From NCBI GenBank assembly GCA_029834535.1, contig JAQMWT010000624.1:1-47065 (forward strand): DNA of 47,065 nt, written 5' to 3'. This DNA is from Chrysophaeum taylorii (Eukaryota > Sar > Pelagophyceae > Pelagomonadales > Pelagomonadaceae). The position numbers and the translations under genes are program-made. Shown here piece by piece: positions 17,895 to 27,659 of this stretch (positions within the stretch are counted from its first letter, which is position 1; every line of letters begins with the position of its first letter). Under the pieces are notes generated by a model. That model did no database searches, was not told the DNA's origin, and saw only the letters and a program-made list of their open reading frames with translations.

Positions 17895-20456
17895 ATGTCG
17901 GCCATTCCACCCGACACGGTGATTGGGCAAAAGTACCGCATCAACCGCCGCATCGGGTCTGGCTCGTTTGGCGAGATTTACTCGGGGACCGTCCTCCACC
18001 AAGAGTCGACGCAGCAGGTGTGACACAACAAAAAAGCGTTCGTGAGCCTCGGAGCAGGTAGCTATCAAGTTTGAGAAGAAATCCGCGCGATGCCCCCAAC
18101 TTCGCCACGAGTTCAAAGTCTATCGGGAGTTGCAGGGCTGCGGCGGAATCGGACGCGTGATGTACTACGGTTCCTTTCGCGACAGCAACGTCATGGTCAT
18201 GGAGCTCCTCGGCCCGTCGCTGGAGGACTTGTTCAACAAATGCAACCGAAAGTTTAGCTTGCGCACAACGCTCAAACTTGCCGACCAACTCCTCGAGCGC
18301 GTCGAGGCGAGTTCCGCGCCACCCGGCGTTCCCCTCGTATGACAGTAACGTGCGCAGACGCTTCACGAGAACCACCTCATCCACCGCGACATCAAACCCG
18401 CAAACTTCGTCATGGGAGTCAACGGGTCCGGGGTCGCGTATTGCATCGACTTTGGTTTGTCCAAGCGGTTTCGGCATCCGCACACGCTCCAGCACATCCC
18501 GTATCGGGAGGGACGGTCGTTGACGGGAACGCCGCGGTACGCCTCGGTCGCGAACCACCGAGGCATCGAGACGAGCCGGCGTGACGATTTGGAGTCAATT
18601 GGTTACATTCTCGTCTATTTTCTCTTGGGAAAGCTCCCGTGGCAGGGGCTCAAACTCCCGCCGAACGTGCAAGGCACTGCGTCACAGAAGCACCAGCTCA
18701 TCCTCGACAAGAAACAGCTGACGTCGTTACCAGAGCTCTGCCGCGGGTGCCCGAGAGAATTCCAGGACTTCCTGCATTACTGTCGCGAGCTCCAATTCGA
18801 CGCGAAACCGGACGTGGCGTACCTCCGCGGAGTTTTTCGTCAGTTGTACAAGAATCAAGGGTTCTTGGACAACGCACCGTGGGACTGGGAATCGCAGCGA
18901 ACATCGACGAAGGAACCTCCTCAGGGCGGCACGACGCGCCCGGTGACGCCGCAGCCACATGAGCAACAACTCCTCGCGCAGACGTCGTCGCAACCGCCGC
19001 GAACAGCAAAGGGACCCTGGCAACAGGAAGAAGCTGCGGGACTGGCGGGCTACCACGCGGCGGGTGCACCTTCGCGCGACGCACCGCTTGATCGGCAGCA
19101 GGACGCTACAGCCGCGGTGACCATTACCAGCCGACCGAAAAGCGTGCGCGGGTATTCGCAGCCAAACGTGTCCGCGAGCGCGAAGACGGTTTCTCTTCCG
19201 TCTTCGCGAATACTCGAGCCCTCGACGACTCACGGTGCCGCATCGTCGACCCCTCAGACGGCGACGAGGCCCTCACCAAGCTTTAAATCAAACGCGGCGG
19301 CAGTCGCATCCATTGGCTCGCGTCCCTGGACGGCAGCCACGGACACGTTCGTATCGAATCCTGCGGAAATCTCGCTCAATTCTCCAACAAACGGCGTGTC
19401 GCAGTTTCAGGTCACTGCTCAAATCTCCCGCGCTTCGCCGAATGCCGGACTACATCACAAGCGGGAGCCGAAATCCGATATGTCGCCAAGTGACGCGCGT
19501 CAAACGCCTCGACAATCAGCAGAGGCGTCGTCTGCAAAGGAAAAGGCGTCGCGCGAGCATACCGACCACAATGGTCACGCTGCGTCGCCGTCTGCCGAAG
19601 TCGCCGCCACTCGTCCAATTTCGAGTCGTGATCAGGTCATCATCTCAGTCGTCTCAAAGGCAGCCGCAGAGCCTCAGGCACCGGCGCATGTCGAAGGTCG
19701 GCACGAACCGACCAATCGTCCGAGCACGGCACCAGGGCACGGTGTTGACGGCTCCACGCTCGACGGCAAGGATGACAAAAATAGCTTGGCGTGGCGCGGT
19801 GCGGACGACGACGGCAGGCAGGCACAATCCTCGAACCGTAGTCCTCAAGCCTGGGGCGACTCGGCCGGTGGCGCCACGAGGAGAGTTTACCGCCACAGTC
19901 CACGCACGGAGTCCCGTGCCATCCGCGACGGCGCGCTCAAAGTCTCGCAGCACCCAGGCTTGGTCAGCGGCGATGCGACCACCTCGGCGGCCGTGCATAT
20001 TCCTCACCAGACCCATTTTGTCGGCGGACCGCTCTCGCTCGTGCGCTATCGGCGAACGTCGAAAGAGCACGCGCCATCGTACCAAAGACCCCAATCTGGG
20101 CACGCTGGCACCCATCACTACGCGAGGTGCGTGGTTGTCTTATTGAGTTTGTCGTTCGTGATCTGGCCGTCGTACGCAGGAACGGGATGTCAGGCGGTGC
20201 GTACGGTGGTCTATCGCAACAAAGCAAAGGACTCTGGGGGTCGCATCAGCAGGTGTGTGATCCCGACAAAAGCGTGAAGTCGAATGAATGGTGTGCTTCT
20301 TTAATGCAGGCGAGCCGCCAGACAGCCTGGAATTTTGCAACTGGTGGTGGGATACGAGCAAAGGCTCCAACGCGGCCCGCGAGTGCGATTCGGTCCGCAT
20401 ACTCGCGCTCGGGCAAGGCAGCGGTGCCTACCAATAGAACACGACATTTGTATTGA
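17895..20456 (+). CDS. Casein kinase 1 family protein kinase, five exons
   Basis: Exons 17895-18017, 18058-18306, 18358-20126, 20180-20252, 20310-20456; joined length 2361 nt, 786 residues. Introns are 40, 51, 53 and 57 nt. The second begins GCGAGT and ends GCAG (GC-AG type); the others are GT-AG. Kinase features: P-loop IGSGSFGEIYSG, VAIKFEKK, catalytic loop HRDIKPANF, DFG in YCIDFGLSKRF, and the CK1 signature LTGTPRYASVANHRG followed by RRDDLESIGYILVYFLLG and LPWQGL. The CK1-type join LLERVE-TLHENHLIHRD fixes intron 2 exactly. The C-terminal 490 residues are Ser/Thr/Pro/Arg-rich and probably disordered, longer than in animal CK1 delta/epsilon; such tails are usually autophosphorylated and inhibitory. 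Likely cytosolic or nuclear. Confidence 0.93.
18307..18357 (+). other. GC-AG intron 2 of the CK1 gene
   Basis: The kinase alignment demands that GTC GAG (18301-18306) join ACG CTT CAC (18358 on). The intron between starts GCGAGTTCC and ends GTGCGCAG. The donor is GC with an otherwise good consensus. Confidence 0.8.
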
Positions 20457-21340
20457 CGTCGTGATTACAACGAACGCGACACGACCCGTATGTGGTGTTT
20501 TATTCTGGCTGCGCCGGAAGGCACGGAATATCAAAGTTGACAAGGGACTTGTTTATACTACTGGAGAGGCTGCAAATTGCGATTGCTGTGGCACAGCCGC
20601 TTTGCACTTCGCGCAGCCACTCGCAGAATGAGAGAGTTCGATTCGGTTGAGCCACCCGGCTGGGGCGCGAACGCCACACGCTTTCGCCGCTTCAGTAGTA
20701 GTCATGCGCTAAGAATACCGCGTAGATGCACGAGAGACGTGCGTAAATAACCTAGCAGTAAATTTTGTGCGGTCTCCAGGAATGCCACTATTAGCGCAAC
20801 TAATACCCTGGTGCCCATCGTGGAGTAGTCCTATTGCGGCCAACGCCCACGGTTTCACGGTGAAACGGAAGCAACGAGAACCATCCGGAGTTCTAAAGGA
20901 CCCCCGGGAAGGAAGGCGTGGGTCGGCGAGATGGCTACGTAGGAATAAGGGGATCCAGGGCCTCGGAGAAGGCGAGGGACCCCAATCGAAGACCTGCGAG
21001 GTGACGAGCGCGGGCCGACTCCTTTCGAGAGACATTTTCGACGGCGGCGCTTGGGCTGTCGAGCTCTCGAATGAGATAGCCAGCGGTGGCGTGGAAGAGA
21101 GGGCCGCGGAAATGACGTGTGCCCCCGCAGTCGTCTCGGAGGTACGAAGGATGACCAAGTCAGATAGCGTGGCGCGGAGAGTGTCGTCGAGGTGATGGCG
21201 CTTGAGAAGGCGTTCGGGCACGACGCAGGCATCTGGCTGCTTCTTCGATGGCAACGCAGGCGGGGAGGTCGAAGGCAGTCCGCGGGAGCGAGTTGTAGTT
21301 GTAACTGTGGTTATTTCCCCTCCCCGCGCGTCGTCATGGA
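20457..21340. other. Intergenic stretch, no clear gene
   Basis: No recognisable domain. A minus-strand frame stays open (20709-21533), but apart from the CLC-like block at its start it is low-complexity and its 3' part looks non-coding. Confidence 0.4.
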
Positions 21341-21467
21341 TGACTCTGGAGTTGGGCAACACGGCGCGTCGCAAGCACGGCAGGGCAAATGTGTTGCCGG
21401 TAGTCATCTCCATGATGATGACAAGCGCTGTGACAGACGAGCACGGCACGCTCGTAGCTATGACTGC
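21341..21467 (-). pseudogene. Possible CLC chloride-channel exon remnant
   Basis: Minus-strand reading CAVIATSVPCSSVTALVIIM then EMTTGNTFALPCL matches the CLC pattern of a small-residue helix followed by T-xx-VIxxEMT-G-xxxx-LP, with the conserved glutamate. An acceptor-like CTGTGTGCGCAG precedes it (about 21466-21477). Upstream, where the preceding exon should be, lies a dispersed repeat (21571-21731), and downstream the similarity fades. It may be a gene fragment cut by a repeat. The match is short and could be chance. Confidence 0.3.
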
Positions 21468-21570
21468 GCACACAGAGAGCGGCAGTCTCGACACATCCCT
21501 CTCTGAGCCAGACCGCGTGGCTGATTGGGACACGAGCTCGCGGACACGGTCGTTGAACTTTTCATGTTCT

Positions 21571-21731
21571 TCTTTAAAGGTCGACTGCTAGTGGTGCGTG
21601 AAGGACGTGTGTGGTTTTGTGTCTTTAAATGTCGACTGCTAAGACGCGTGGGGGGCATGAAGGATGTGGGTGGGTTTGTGTGGTTTTGTGGGGTAGGAGG
21701 GATGTGCCTGAGACGGGCGTAAATAGGTACG
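21571..21731 (-). repeat. Dispersed GTCGACATTTAAAG repeat, minus orientation, two units
   Basis: On the minus strand this reads GCCCGTCTCAGGCAC..., an AC-rich body with CCCACCCACATCCTTCATG, then TTAGCAGTCGACATTTAAAG (near 21640-21621), followed by a second, diverged unit ending GCAGTCGACCTTTAAAG (near 21575). The same module occurs at 29160-29271 and three times at 34118-34325 on the plus strand. Confidence 0.8.
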
Positions 21732-21977
21732 AAGTACTTTTCGTGTAATAATAACAAGGGTAAAATCTCAGCACACATGACGAGGGGCGTTGGCGAGCGA
21801 GCGATCTGAGTCTGTTGTTGGATTTGTTGTGCCCGTGATTAGCACTGACTACTGGAAGCGGAGCTTTGCCGTGAGGAGTCCAATCACTAAGAATCAACCA
21901 CATGAGGCCTCTTGGATAACCATCGTTGTTGTCGTGTTCACCACACCGTTTGAGTGACGTGAAAATTCAGGCGTGAG

Positions 21978-22757
21978 GTGGTGATATTGTACCGGTGCGA
22001 GCGGTACGTGGCCATCGACAAGCCGCCCGACACGCGAATCGACGGCGGGCGGCACGACGAGAAGGCCGATGAGCCGAATGCCCTGGCACTGCTACGACGG
22101 CTGCTCCCGGCCAAGACCGAGGTCCGACACTGCCACCAGCTGGACTACGCGACGTCAGGTGTCATGCTGTACGCTTTGAGCAAGAAGGCCGCGGCCGCAG
22201 CAGCCAAGTTGTTTGAGGCGAGGCGCGTTCACAAGTCATACGTCGCCCTCGTCGCGGGGCACGTCGTACCCGCCGATCTCGAATGCTCCGAGCCTATCTG
22301 TCAGGATCCTTCCAACGAGTTTAAGATGATGTGCGGTGATCGCGACGTCGTGTGGCCAGACGACAAGAAAAGACGGAAGCACTCGGGGCCCGCGTCGACG
22401 TCTTTTTTTGTCGTTGCCCGCGGCACCTACAAGCTAAAGCCGGTTACCAAGATGAGCGTCGAGCCCGCGTCCGGCCGACGACATCAAATCAGACTCCATG
22501 CCCTCGCGCTCGGCCACCCGATTGTGGGGGACGCGACGTACGCGCCAATCGACCCCCTCGACGACCGCATGATGCTCCACGCCCGGGAACTTCGGATACC
22601 CCTCGACGATGGAGAAAAGGACATCGTAGTCCGGGCGCAAGACCCTTTTTGTCCGGACCTTCTTCCGGGCCTCGAGCTTGATGCTGAGGAGGACCTTAGG
22701 TATTTGAGCCAGGCGCCCCCGAGGATGATGACACGCGGGGAGCCTGCTTCTGATTAG
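21978..22757 (+). CDS. RluA-family pseudouridine synthase, RPUSD1-like
   Basis: Isomerises uridine to pseudouridine in RNA. Visible: an N-terminal YRCERYVAIDKPPDTRIDGG, the catalytic motif HQLDYATSGVMLYALSK with its aspartate (the family's HRLDxxTSG, here HQLD as in RPUSD1), RRVHKSYVALVAGHV, SGRRHQIRLHALALGHPIVG and DRMMLHARELRIP, ending near DPFCPDLLPG as RPUSD1 does. It lacks an S4 domain. About 260 residues. The track start is GTG; a real ATG is missing in frame, so a short upstream exon is likely. One option is ATG AG at 21902 joined to GCGTGAGG at 21971 (intron ends TTCAG), giving MRREVVILYRCE, but its donor would be GC and is weak. Cellular site unknown. Confidence 0.85.
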   Translation: MVILYRCERYVAIDKPPDTRIDGGRHDEKADEPNALALLRRLLPAKTEVRHCHQLDYATSGVMLYALSKKAAAAAAKLFEARRVHKSYVALVAGHVVPADLECSEPICQDPSNEFKMMCGDRDVVWPDDKKRRKHSGPASTSFFVVARGTYKLKPVTKMSVEPASGRRHQIRLHALALGHPIVGDATYAPIDPLDDRMMLHARELRIPLDDGEKDIVVRAQDPFCPDLLPGLELDAEEDLRYLSQAPPRMMTRGEPASD

Positions 22758-22776
22758 TCCCACGCGACGAGGGCAT

Positions 22777-23412
22777 TCATTGGGCGCAAGCTTGAAACAC
22801 GGGGATCTGGAGTCGCGCGTGGAGCTGGTAGGTGATCTTCCTGGTGAAGCGCGCGGGCGTCACGTGCGACTCTAGTCTCTGGGGCGAAGCGGCGACGAGA
22901 CCATCAATTTACATCCCGACGGCAACGCCGGCGGAGGTTGATCTTCGCAGGTTCTTCTTCTTCTTCTTCTTCTTCTTCTTCTTCTTCTTCTTCTTCTTCT
23001 TCTTCTTCTTCTTCTTCTTCTTCTTCTTCTTCTTCTTCTTCTTCTTCTTCTTCTTCTTCTTCTTCTTCTTCTTCTTCTTCTTCTTCTTCTTCTTCTTCTT
23101 CTTCTTCTTCTTCTTCTTCTTCTTCTTCTTCTTCTTCTTCTTCTTCTTCTTCTTCTTCTTCTTCTTCTTCTCTGGTATGGTTGCCTATTATTGAAGCCAC
23201 TCGTGTAAATGAAACTCGCCGCTCGCGAGATTTTGTGGAAGCAACTTGGCGAAGTAGCCGTCGCCGTCGGTGACGATGGGGTCGGCGCCGCACGCGCGCG
23301 AGGCCCTCCTGGGGGTGCCATGGTTCATTCTCGTAATCAAGAAGCCAATTTTCGTATCGCAAAGGATCTCGTGGTAGACGTATTCGATGGCAGGATACTC
23401 AATCGGGACCAC
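22777..23412 (-). CDS. Possible two-exon gene spanning a (GAA)n intron, unknown
   Basis: Two protein-like minus-strand blocks flank the trinucleotide tract. Upstream block (23412 to about 23195): VPIEYPAIEYVYHEILCDTK, IGFLITRM, ACGADPIVTDGDGYFAKLLP, ASGEFHLHE. Downstream block (22878-22777): after an acceptor TTCGCCCCAG comes RLESHVTPARFTRKITYQLH then ARLQIPVFQACAQ-stop. A donor GTGGCT after CACGA (near 23195) would make an intron of about 316 nt filled by the repeat. A neighbouring frame of the first block (YENWLLDYENEPWHPQEG) also looks natural, so frame damage is possible. Family not recognised; phase of the join not proven. Confidence 0.3.
22952..23172. repeat. Pure (TTC)n / (GAA)n tract, about 73 units
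   Basis: About 220 bp of uninterrupted TTC on the plus strand. Frames through it read poly-Phe, poly-Ser, poly-Arg or poly-Glu and are artefacts. The purine strand can form triplexes. It lies just downstream of the pseudouridine synthase gene. Confidence 0.98.
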
Positions 23413-23529
23413 CGTCCTCCTCTGCGTCGTTCATTCCGCGAGGTGCGGGGTGGACCAACGCGCGACTGTAGGCGCCGCAGCCGTCGTGATGGGAGTTCCG
23501 CGCCACCAACGGTGCGTTGCCGGCAACTA

Positions 23530-23667
23530 TTTTACTAGAGGCCCGCCCAGTGCATGGGGCGTAGACTAATCCCAGCGCCGTGGCGCGTGGGATCAGAGTC
23601 ACTGGGGGGGAGGGGTTAAGAGTAAACTCATAGGTTAGCGAACGTGCGCAGCACGGTGCGCTGATTA
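23530..23667 (-). repeat. Distal 3' tail of LINE copy A
   Basis: Minus-strand sequence matching two parts of the LINE 3' region: the segment with CTAACCTATGAGTTTACTC (23620-23640), also at 32270-32303 and 41690-41715, and a unit with CCCACGCGCC(A)CGGCGCTGGGA (23565-23600), also in the 123-bp repeat at 41211-41456. It ends at GATTA, the left target duplication of the LTR element. Removing that element joins it to 32132 and restores CTGATCAAAGCAGC as seen intact at 32300-32315. Confidence 0.75.
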
Positions 23668-23861
23668 TAGAGGTAGAAAATTCCATTTAGGGTTAGGAAT
23701 CCCCTCCATCCCCCTTAACCACCACACTTCGCACATACAACAACTAAATCGCTGTGTCGCACACCGTGCTGCTCTTTGTGTCGTTAGAGGACAGGACGAA
23801 AGGCAGCACTACCAGTGCCACCATTCTCTACCAGAGGCACAGTGATTTTTACTGTTCTCTA
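23668..23861 (+). repeat. Left LTR (TAGAG...CTCTA)
   Basis: Shares with the right LTR the words TAGAAAATTCCATTTAGGG, CAACTAAATCGCTGTGTCGC and GTGATTTTTACTGTTCTCTA; I count only scattered substitutions and a shorter C-rich stretch here (CCCCTCCATCCCCC). The word TTTAGGGTTAGG inside it is telomere-like but only about two units. Confidence 0.9.
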
Positions 23862-23892
23862 GGTAAGGACCCAGTCCGGTACTGGTAGAGAA
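23824..23892 (+). promoter_or_regulatory. LTR-leader complementary pair, candidate self-priming hairpin
   Basis: TTCTCTACCAG (23824-23834, in the LTR) is the exact reverse complement of CTGGTAGAGAA (23882-23892, 21 nt after the LTR end). No tRNA-type primer site beginning TGG follows the LTR directly; the sequence there is GGTAAGGACCC. The pair could form an RNA stem with a 47-nt loop. Confidence 0.4.
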
Positions 23893-24082
23893 ACGTCCTC
23901 CGAAAGACATCGATCTCGATCGACGTCTCGGACAAAGAAACAGGATTTCCAGAAAAGAGCAATCTCCTGACGTTCCTGAAAGTTTTAAGACCGTAGACAA
24001 GTTTCATCGCTTGCTACTGGTGAAAAAGTGTGAAAAAGTGTGAAAGGCAACCAACAACGCGCAAAACGCAACCCCGAAAACG

Positions 24083-24775
24083 ATGGCGACTCAAGACCCA
24101 CAAGTCACGAGTCTGGAAGTAGCGAAGCCATTCGCTACACCACAAGACCCACAAGCTTTCTGGCAACCGCTCAACCAGCTCCTAGATGATATCTTAGATC
24201 GACATGCCGCTGATAATGCTGCCTTGCAAGCCAAAATCGCTGCTGGTTACGCTGATATCAGAGCCAAACTCACTGCCGCAAGTGATCAAGACGAGAAACT
24301 CGATCAAGAAGTGCAACTCGATCAAGACGAGCAACTTGAACAAGCTCCCCAACAAACTCTTCATACGGCCACTCCCCTTAAGCCCAAGCAAACTTCTCAC
24401 GAAGTCGCGACCCAAGACCCGATCATCTCGACGGTCACCCCCCCTCATGCCGACAACTCCACCGGATGCCAAACACCCCACGGCAAAGTCTCAGACCCAA
24501 CTGCCTTCCCTCCGGACCCAGGCATAGCCAAGGTTACTCCACAACCTGACACACCCCACATTCACGAGGACACTCCAGCTTGTTCGAATATCGCACCAGC
24601 AATGTTGAACACACCACCACCAATAAACATTACTCCCTTCACTCCACCAACCCCACCGCAGCCTCCACCTCCTTCACTGGAGCCTAACTCCCCACTATCG
24701 GCGACTCCCTACACCACCTATACGGTTTCCCCAACATCCTCGTCAACCCTCTCGCCGCACCACCCATCTTCTTGA
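24083..24775 (+). CDS. LTR element ORF, N-terminal gag-like part
   Basis: 230 codons from ATG 24083, the first ATG of a good frame after a 220-nt leader. Starts MATQDPQVTSLEVAKPF; residues 30-90 are helical and charged (LNQLLDDILDRHAADNAALQ, QDEKLDQEVQLDQDEQLEQA) with coiled-coil character, then Pro/Thr-rich. It ends at TGA 24773-24775, but the next frame continues in the same style (DDHAIYGHDGPGT), so a one-base slip in the CTTCTTGATGATC stretch probably broke a longer ORF. No capsid motif recognised. Confidence 0.55.
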   Translation: MATQDPQVTSLEVAKPFATPQDPQAFWQPLNQLLDDILDRHAADNAALQAKIAAGYADIRAKLTAASDQDEKLDQEVQLDQDEQLEQAPQQTLHTATPLKPKQTSHEVATQDPIISTVTPPHADNSTGCQTPHGKVSDPTAFPPDPGIAKVTPQPDTPHIHEDTPACSNIAPAMLNTPPPINITPFTPPTPPQPPPPSLEPNSPLSATPYTTYTVSPTSSSTLSPHHPSS

Positions 24776-25760
24776 TGATCATGCCATATACGGCCATGAC
24801 GGCCCCGGCACCTTCATCCCCGACCAAGCCCCCACCGCGGCTCAAGCTCATGCCGCCCCACTGTCGGATTCCCCTGTCCGATATCCATCATCTTCCGCAA
24901 GTCACTCTCCTCAGGACTTTCCTCTCCATCCACAAGACCATGCCACCTACGGCCACGACGGCCCCGGCACTTCCATTTCTACCACAGCTCCTTCCGCGGC
25001 TCAAGTTCCTGCCGCCCAACCATCGCACCCTCATGACAGACCTTCATCACCTTTCGAAAGTCGCTGTTCCACCGATTTGCACCTCCACCCGCGTGTATTC
25101 TACAATTACGACCATTCCTCCGTCCCCACTCGAGTTCCCACTCAAGCAACACTCCACCCCCTTTCTCCAAGTTCCAATGCACCTCCGTCTGCGCTCCAAC
25201 GCGGGTTGGCCACCACTACGGCTGCATTCCGCTCCCAAACCGCTGAATTGGCCGCAACCAAGGCCATGCTCATTCGCAAGGATGACGCTTTGTCCTCCAC
25301 AGCCAACAAACTCACCACCACCGACGCCGCCCTGGCTTTCGCCACTGCCCAGCTCGCCATCCAAGCCGACGAACTGGTCTCCACCCAAGCCGAACACCAT
25401 CCCACCCACACCCAGCTCAAGGCACTCGAAACTGCCCACGCTGACATCCGCAGCTCCCACCTTGAAACCAACGCCGTCCTCCAAACCCCATTCTTACCTC
25501 ATTGGATGCCACTCACCCCACCCAAGATGTTGCATCGCATCTTTCACCTCCTTTCCCCATCCACAACCAACCTTCATCCCCTTCCGAACCAACCTCCAAT
25601 GCCTCTCCCCCGATTTCCCCGAGTATCATCACCACCTCCACGGATGCCCTGGACCCGGTTCTCCTGGTTCACCACCCACTCCGTCTCTCTGTTCTCAAAC
25701 CCCCGCCGTCTCTGGCCCCTCCTCTACCCACTCACTCTTCGCCTCTTTGGCACCCCCTGA
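24687..25760 (+). pseudogene. LTR element ORF, coiled-coil segment (frame-shifted from 24083)
   Basis: Open frame without its own plausible start. A duplicated phrase, YGHDGPGT, occurs at about 24786 and 24954. Residues from about 25185 form a clear alanine-rich coiled coil: LATTTAAFRSQTAELAATKA, LSSTANKLTTTDAALAFATA, LAIQADELVSTQ, TQLKALETAHADIRSSHLE. This is the strongest sign that the region once coded for protein, since the two other frames over the same DNA are proline-rich noise. After 25490 the sense frame appears to shift again. Confidence 0.5.
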
Positions 25761-25773
25761 ACCACTTTGCACC

Positions 25774-26271
25774 CGCTCGCCTTATCAGCTACCTGATTCA
25801 TTCCAACTCGACCACATCCCCGCGTCCGAGTTGCGAGGGCGTACATTCAACACCGGCGACCGTACCCCTACCACCAGCGAAGATCACCACGCGCAAAGTC
25901 CCACCAAGAATCAAGACCACCCACATCAAGAGTCGACAAGATCCGAACTATCAAAAGACAGCTCTTTGCCAGATGGTCATGCTCACCATCATGCTGCAAA
26001 GACATGCATAAGGGCTTCTTCTCTCTTCGGGCACAACAGCCCAGGAAGCAATTTGTCGAAGAAACACCAAGCCATCTCGTTCCCACTTTCGACAAGTCCA
26101 AGACCAAGACACCTCGAGATGTTCCCGAGTATTACGCCTACATCGACTATGGCAACCACACCCGAGAATCTAAAGCTTCGCCGTATTCCATGCACCGGGC
26201 ACAAGAGCCGCAGGCCACTGAAAACATCCCCTCTGATTCAGTCCCCTGGTATGATGCATACAGCGAAGTAG
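25774..26271 (+). pseudogene. LTR element ORF segment, Ser/His/Pro-rich
   Basis: Frame open through 24772-26271; the part from about 25774 (LCTRSPYQLPDSFQLDHIPA) looks most protein-like and includes SELRGRTFNTGD at the first internal G-rich motif. No domain recognised. The 3' end overlaps the next frame (26004-27263). Confidence 0.35.
25833..25841 (+). other. Internal copy 1 of the PPT-like motif GCGAGGGCG
   Basis: Reads GAGTTGCGAGGGCGTAC. Same core and following TA as the tract abutting the right LTR at 31921-31929. Confidence 0.5.
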
Positions 26272-27263
26272 CAAGACCCACTTCACAAGTCTCGAAGATG
26301 ATCTCCTCGACCATTCCAGATCAGCCGCCTGATCCAAGCACCACCAATGACCCCGCAATGCCGAATCCACAAGGACAAGACACGCTGTCAACGGTCCCAC
26401 GGTCACCATACTCGCAGGCACTCACCGCACCTGCAGGTATCAGCTCAGATTCACAAGGCATTCCCGCCTTATTCGATATCTCTCGATCAGCAGCTCCCGA
26501 TCACTTCGAAGCTGGCTCCACCTCGCCGCCTCCCCTCCTCGACGACAGGCGCGCACTGCCGCTCACCGGCGCTTGCTGCTGCACCCACCATCCACCTTCT
26601 CGGTTGGATGCACTGGATGACACTGCTCAGCAGGTTGCATGGACCCATCTGCGACCACCGTGTAACGATTTGATGGATGTCTTCGCACGAGCACCAGTCG
26701 CAGCGCCTGACCGCCCGCTCCCTAACTTTCGGTCAGAGGGCGCAATCCTTTCGGCTGCCGATCCTTATGTCTCACCGCGACCAAGCCTCTGGAATGCTTT
26801 CCCCATGGCTGCAGTAACAGACACAGATTTCGAGAGTTCTGAACGACCCGATCAGCCGCAAACTATGCACAATTCCATTGCGACCACTTCGGCCCTGTGT
26901 GTCCCCTTGCATAGCTCTCTTCTGGACGCCACACGCTTGCGCTGCCTCCGGAAAATCGACGTTGCGCTCTCAGGAAATATTCTCCGCGCGCTATGCACAG
27001 ACTCGCTTCAACTGAACCACTTCTGTAAGCATTTTCGCATCACTGGAATGCACGACCAACGTTCCACGCCAGCTGCCGGCTCCACCACAAACATGCACCC
27101 GAGTCACGTACGTTGCCTCCCTCAAAAGCGTCTTATCGCTCAGCACGTCACTCCTCATTTGAGGACGCATGTCACATGCCCGCACCTTAGAATGCTCTAC
27201 ACGCCTAAGGGAAACCCTAGTCACTACAGCACACCGCTCTGGTCTCAGCATCTCCGCTATTGA
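26004..27263 (+). CDS. LTR element ORF segment, unknown
   Basis: 419 codons, open. Opens KGFFSLRAQQPRKQFVEETP and includes VPEYYAYIDYGNHTRESKAS and SDSVPWYDAYSEVARPTS. Contains a CCCTHH cluster but no CCHC knuckle. No homology recognised. It overlaps its neighbours by 95 to 268 nt in other frames, so it may have been one long polyprotein with shifts, by mutation or by programmed slippage. Confidence 0.4.
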   Translation: MHKGFFSLRAQQPRKQFVEETPSHLVPTFDKSKTKTPRDVPEYYAYIDYGNHTRESKASPYSMHRAQEPQATENIPSDSVPWYDAYSEVARPTSQVSKMISSTIPDQPPDPSTTNDPAMPNPQGQDTLSTVPRSPYSQALTAPAGISSDSQGIPALFDISRSAAPDHFEAGSTSPPPLLDDRRALPLTGACCCTHHPPSRLDALDDTAQQVAWTHLRPPCNDLMDVFARAPVAAPDRPLPNFRSEGAILSAADPYVSPRPSLWNAFPMAAVTDTDFESSERPDQPQTMHNSIATTSALCVPLHSSLLDATRLRCLRKIDVALSGNILRALCTDSLQLNHFCKHFRITGMHDQRSTPAAGSTTNMHPSHVRCLPQKRLIAQHVTPHLRTHVTCPHLRMLYTPKGNPSHYSTPLWSQHLRY

Positions 27264-27651
27264 GGATGCACCCAGCAGGACTGACCCTTACATCGCCTTT
27301 GGTTCAACTGCACTCTCCTTCGGCGACCCCTCTTTTCGAATTCCCGCACTGGACCCCAAGCATTTCAGGCCGGATACTCTCCACCACGGGATCTCAGCTC
27401 ACGCGCCCATCTGCCCTACCTTACAGACATGTCAGCCGCGAGCCACACTCCTTTTGGCACTGACTTCGGACCACCCGCATCACGGGCTTTCGCTCTTGGA
27501 GCATGACGCGCTTTTCGATGCTCTCCGCGTCACCGCCTTTAACACCACGACGCTCCTCATTTCCACCGACGCTCCGCGCCGCAACGTATCTCACGACCTT
27601 CAGATCACCAACCTAAGTCGCTCGCGCCCGCGCCACGACGCGCACGCCTTA

Positions 27652-27659
27652 CGAGGGCG
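27652..27659 (+). other. Internal copy 2 of the PPT-like motif
   Basis: Reads CTTACGAGGGCGTATATC; core CGAGGGCG followed by TA. Confidence 0.5.

Noticed and set aside
22832..23362. Poly-Phe, poly-Ser, poly-Arg and poly-Glu ORFs
   Set aside because: They are the frames of the (TTC)n tract.
23680..23700. Telomere-like TTTAGGGTTAGG in the LTRs
   Set aside because: Only about two units, present at the same place in both LTRs; part of the LTR, not a telomere remnant.
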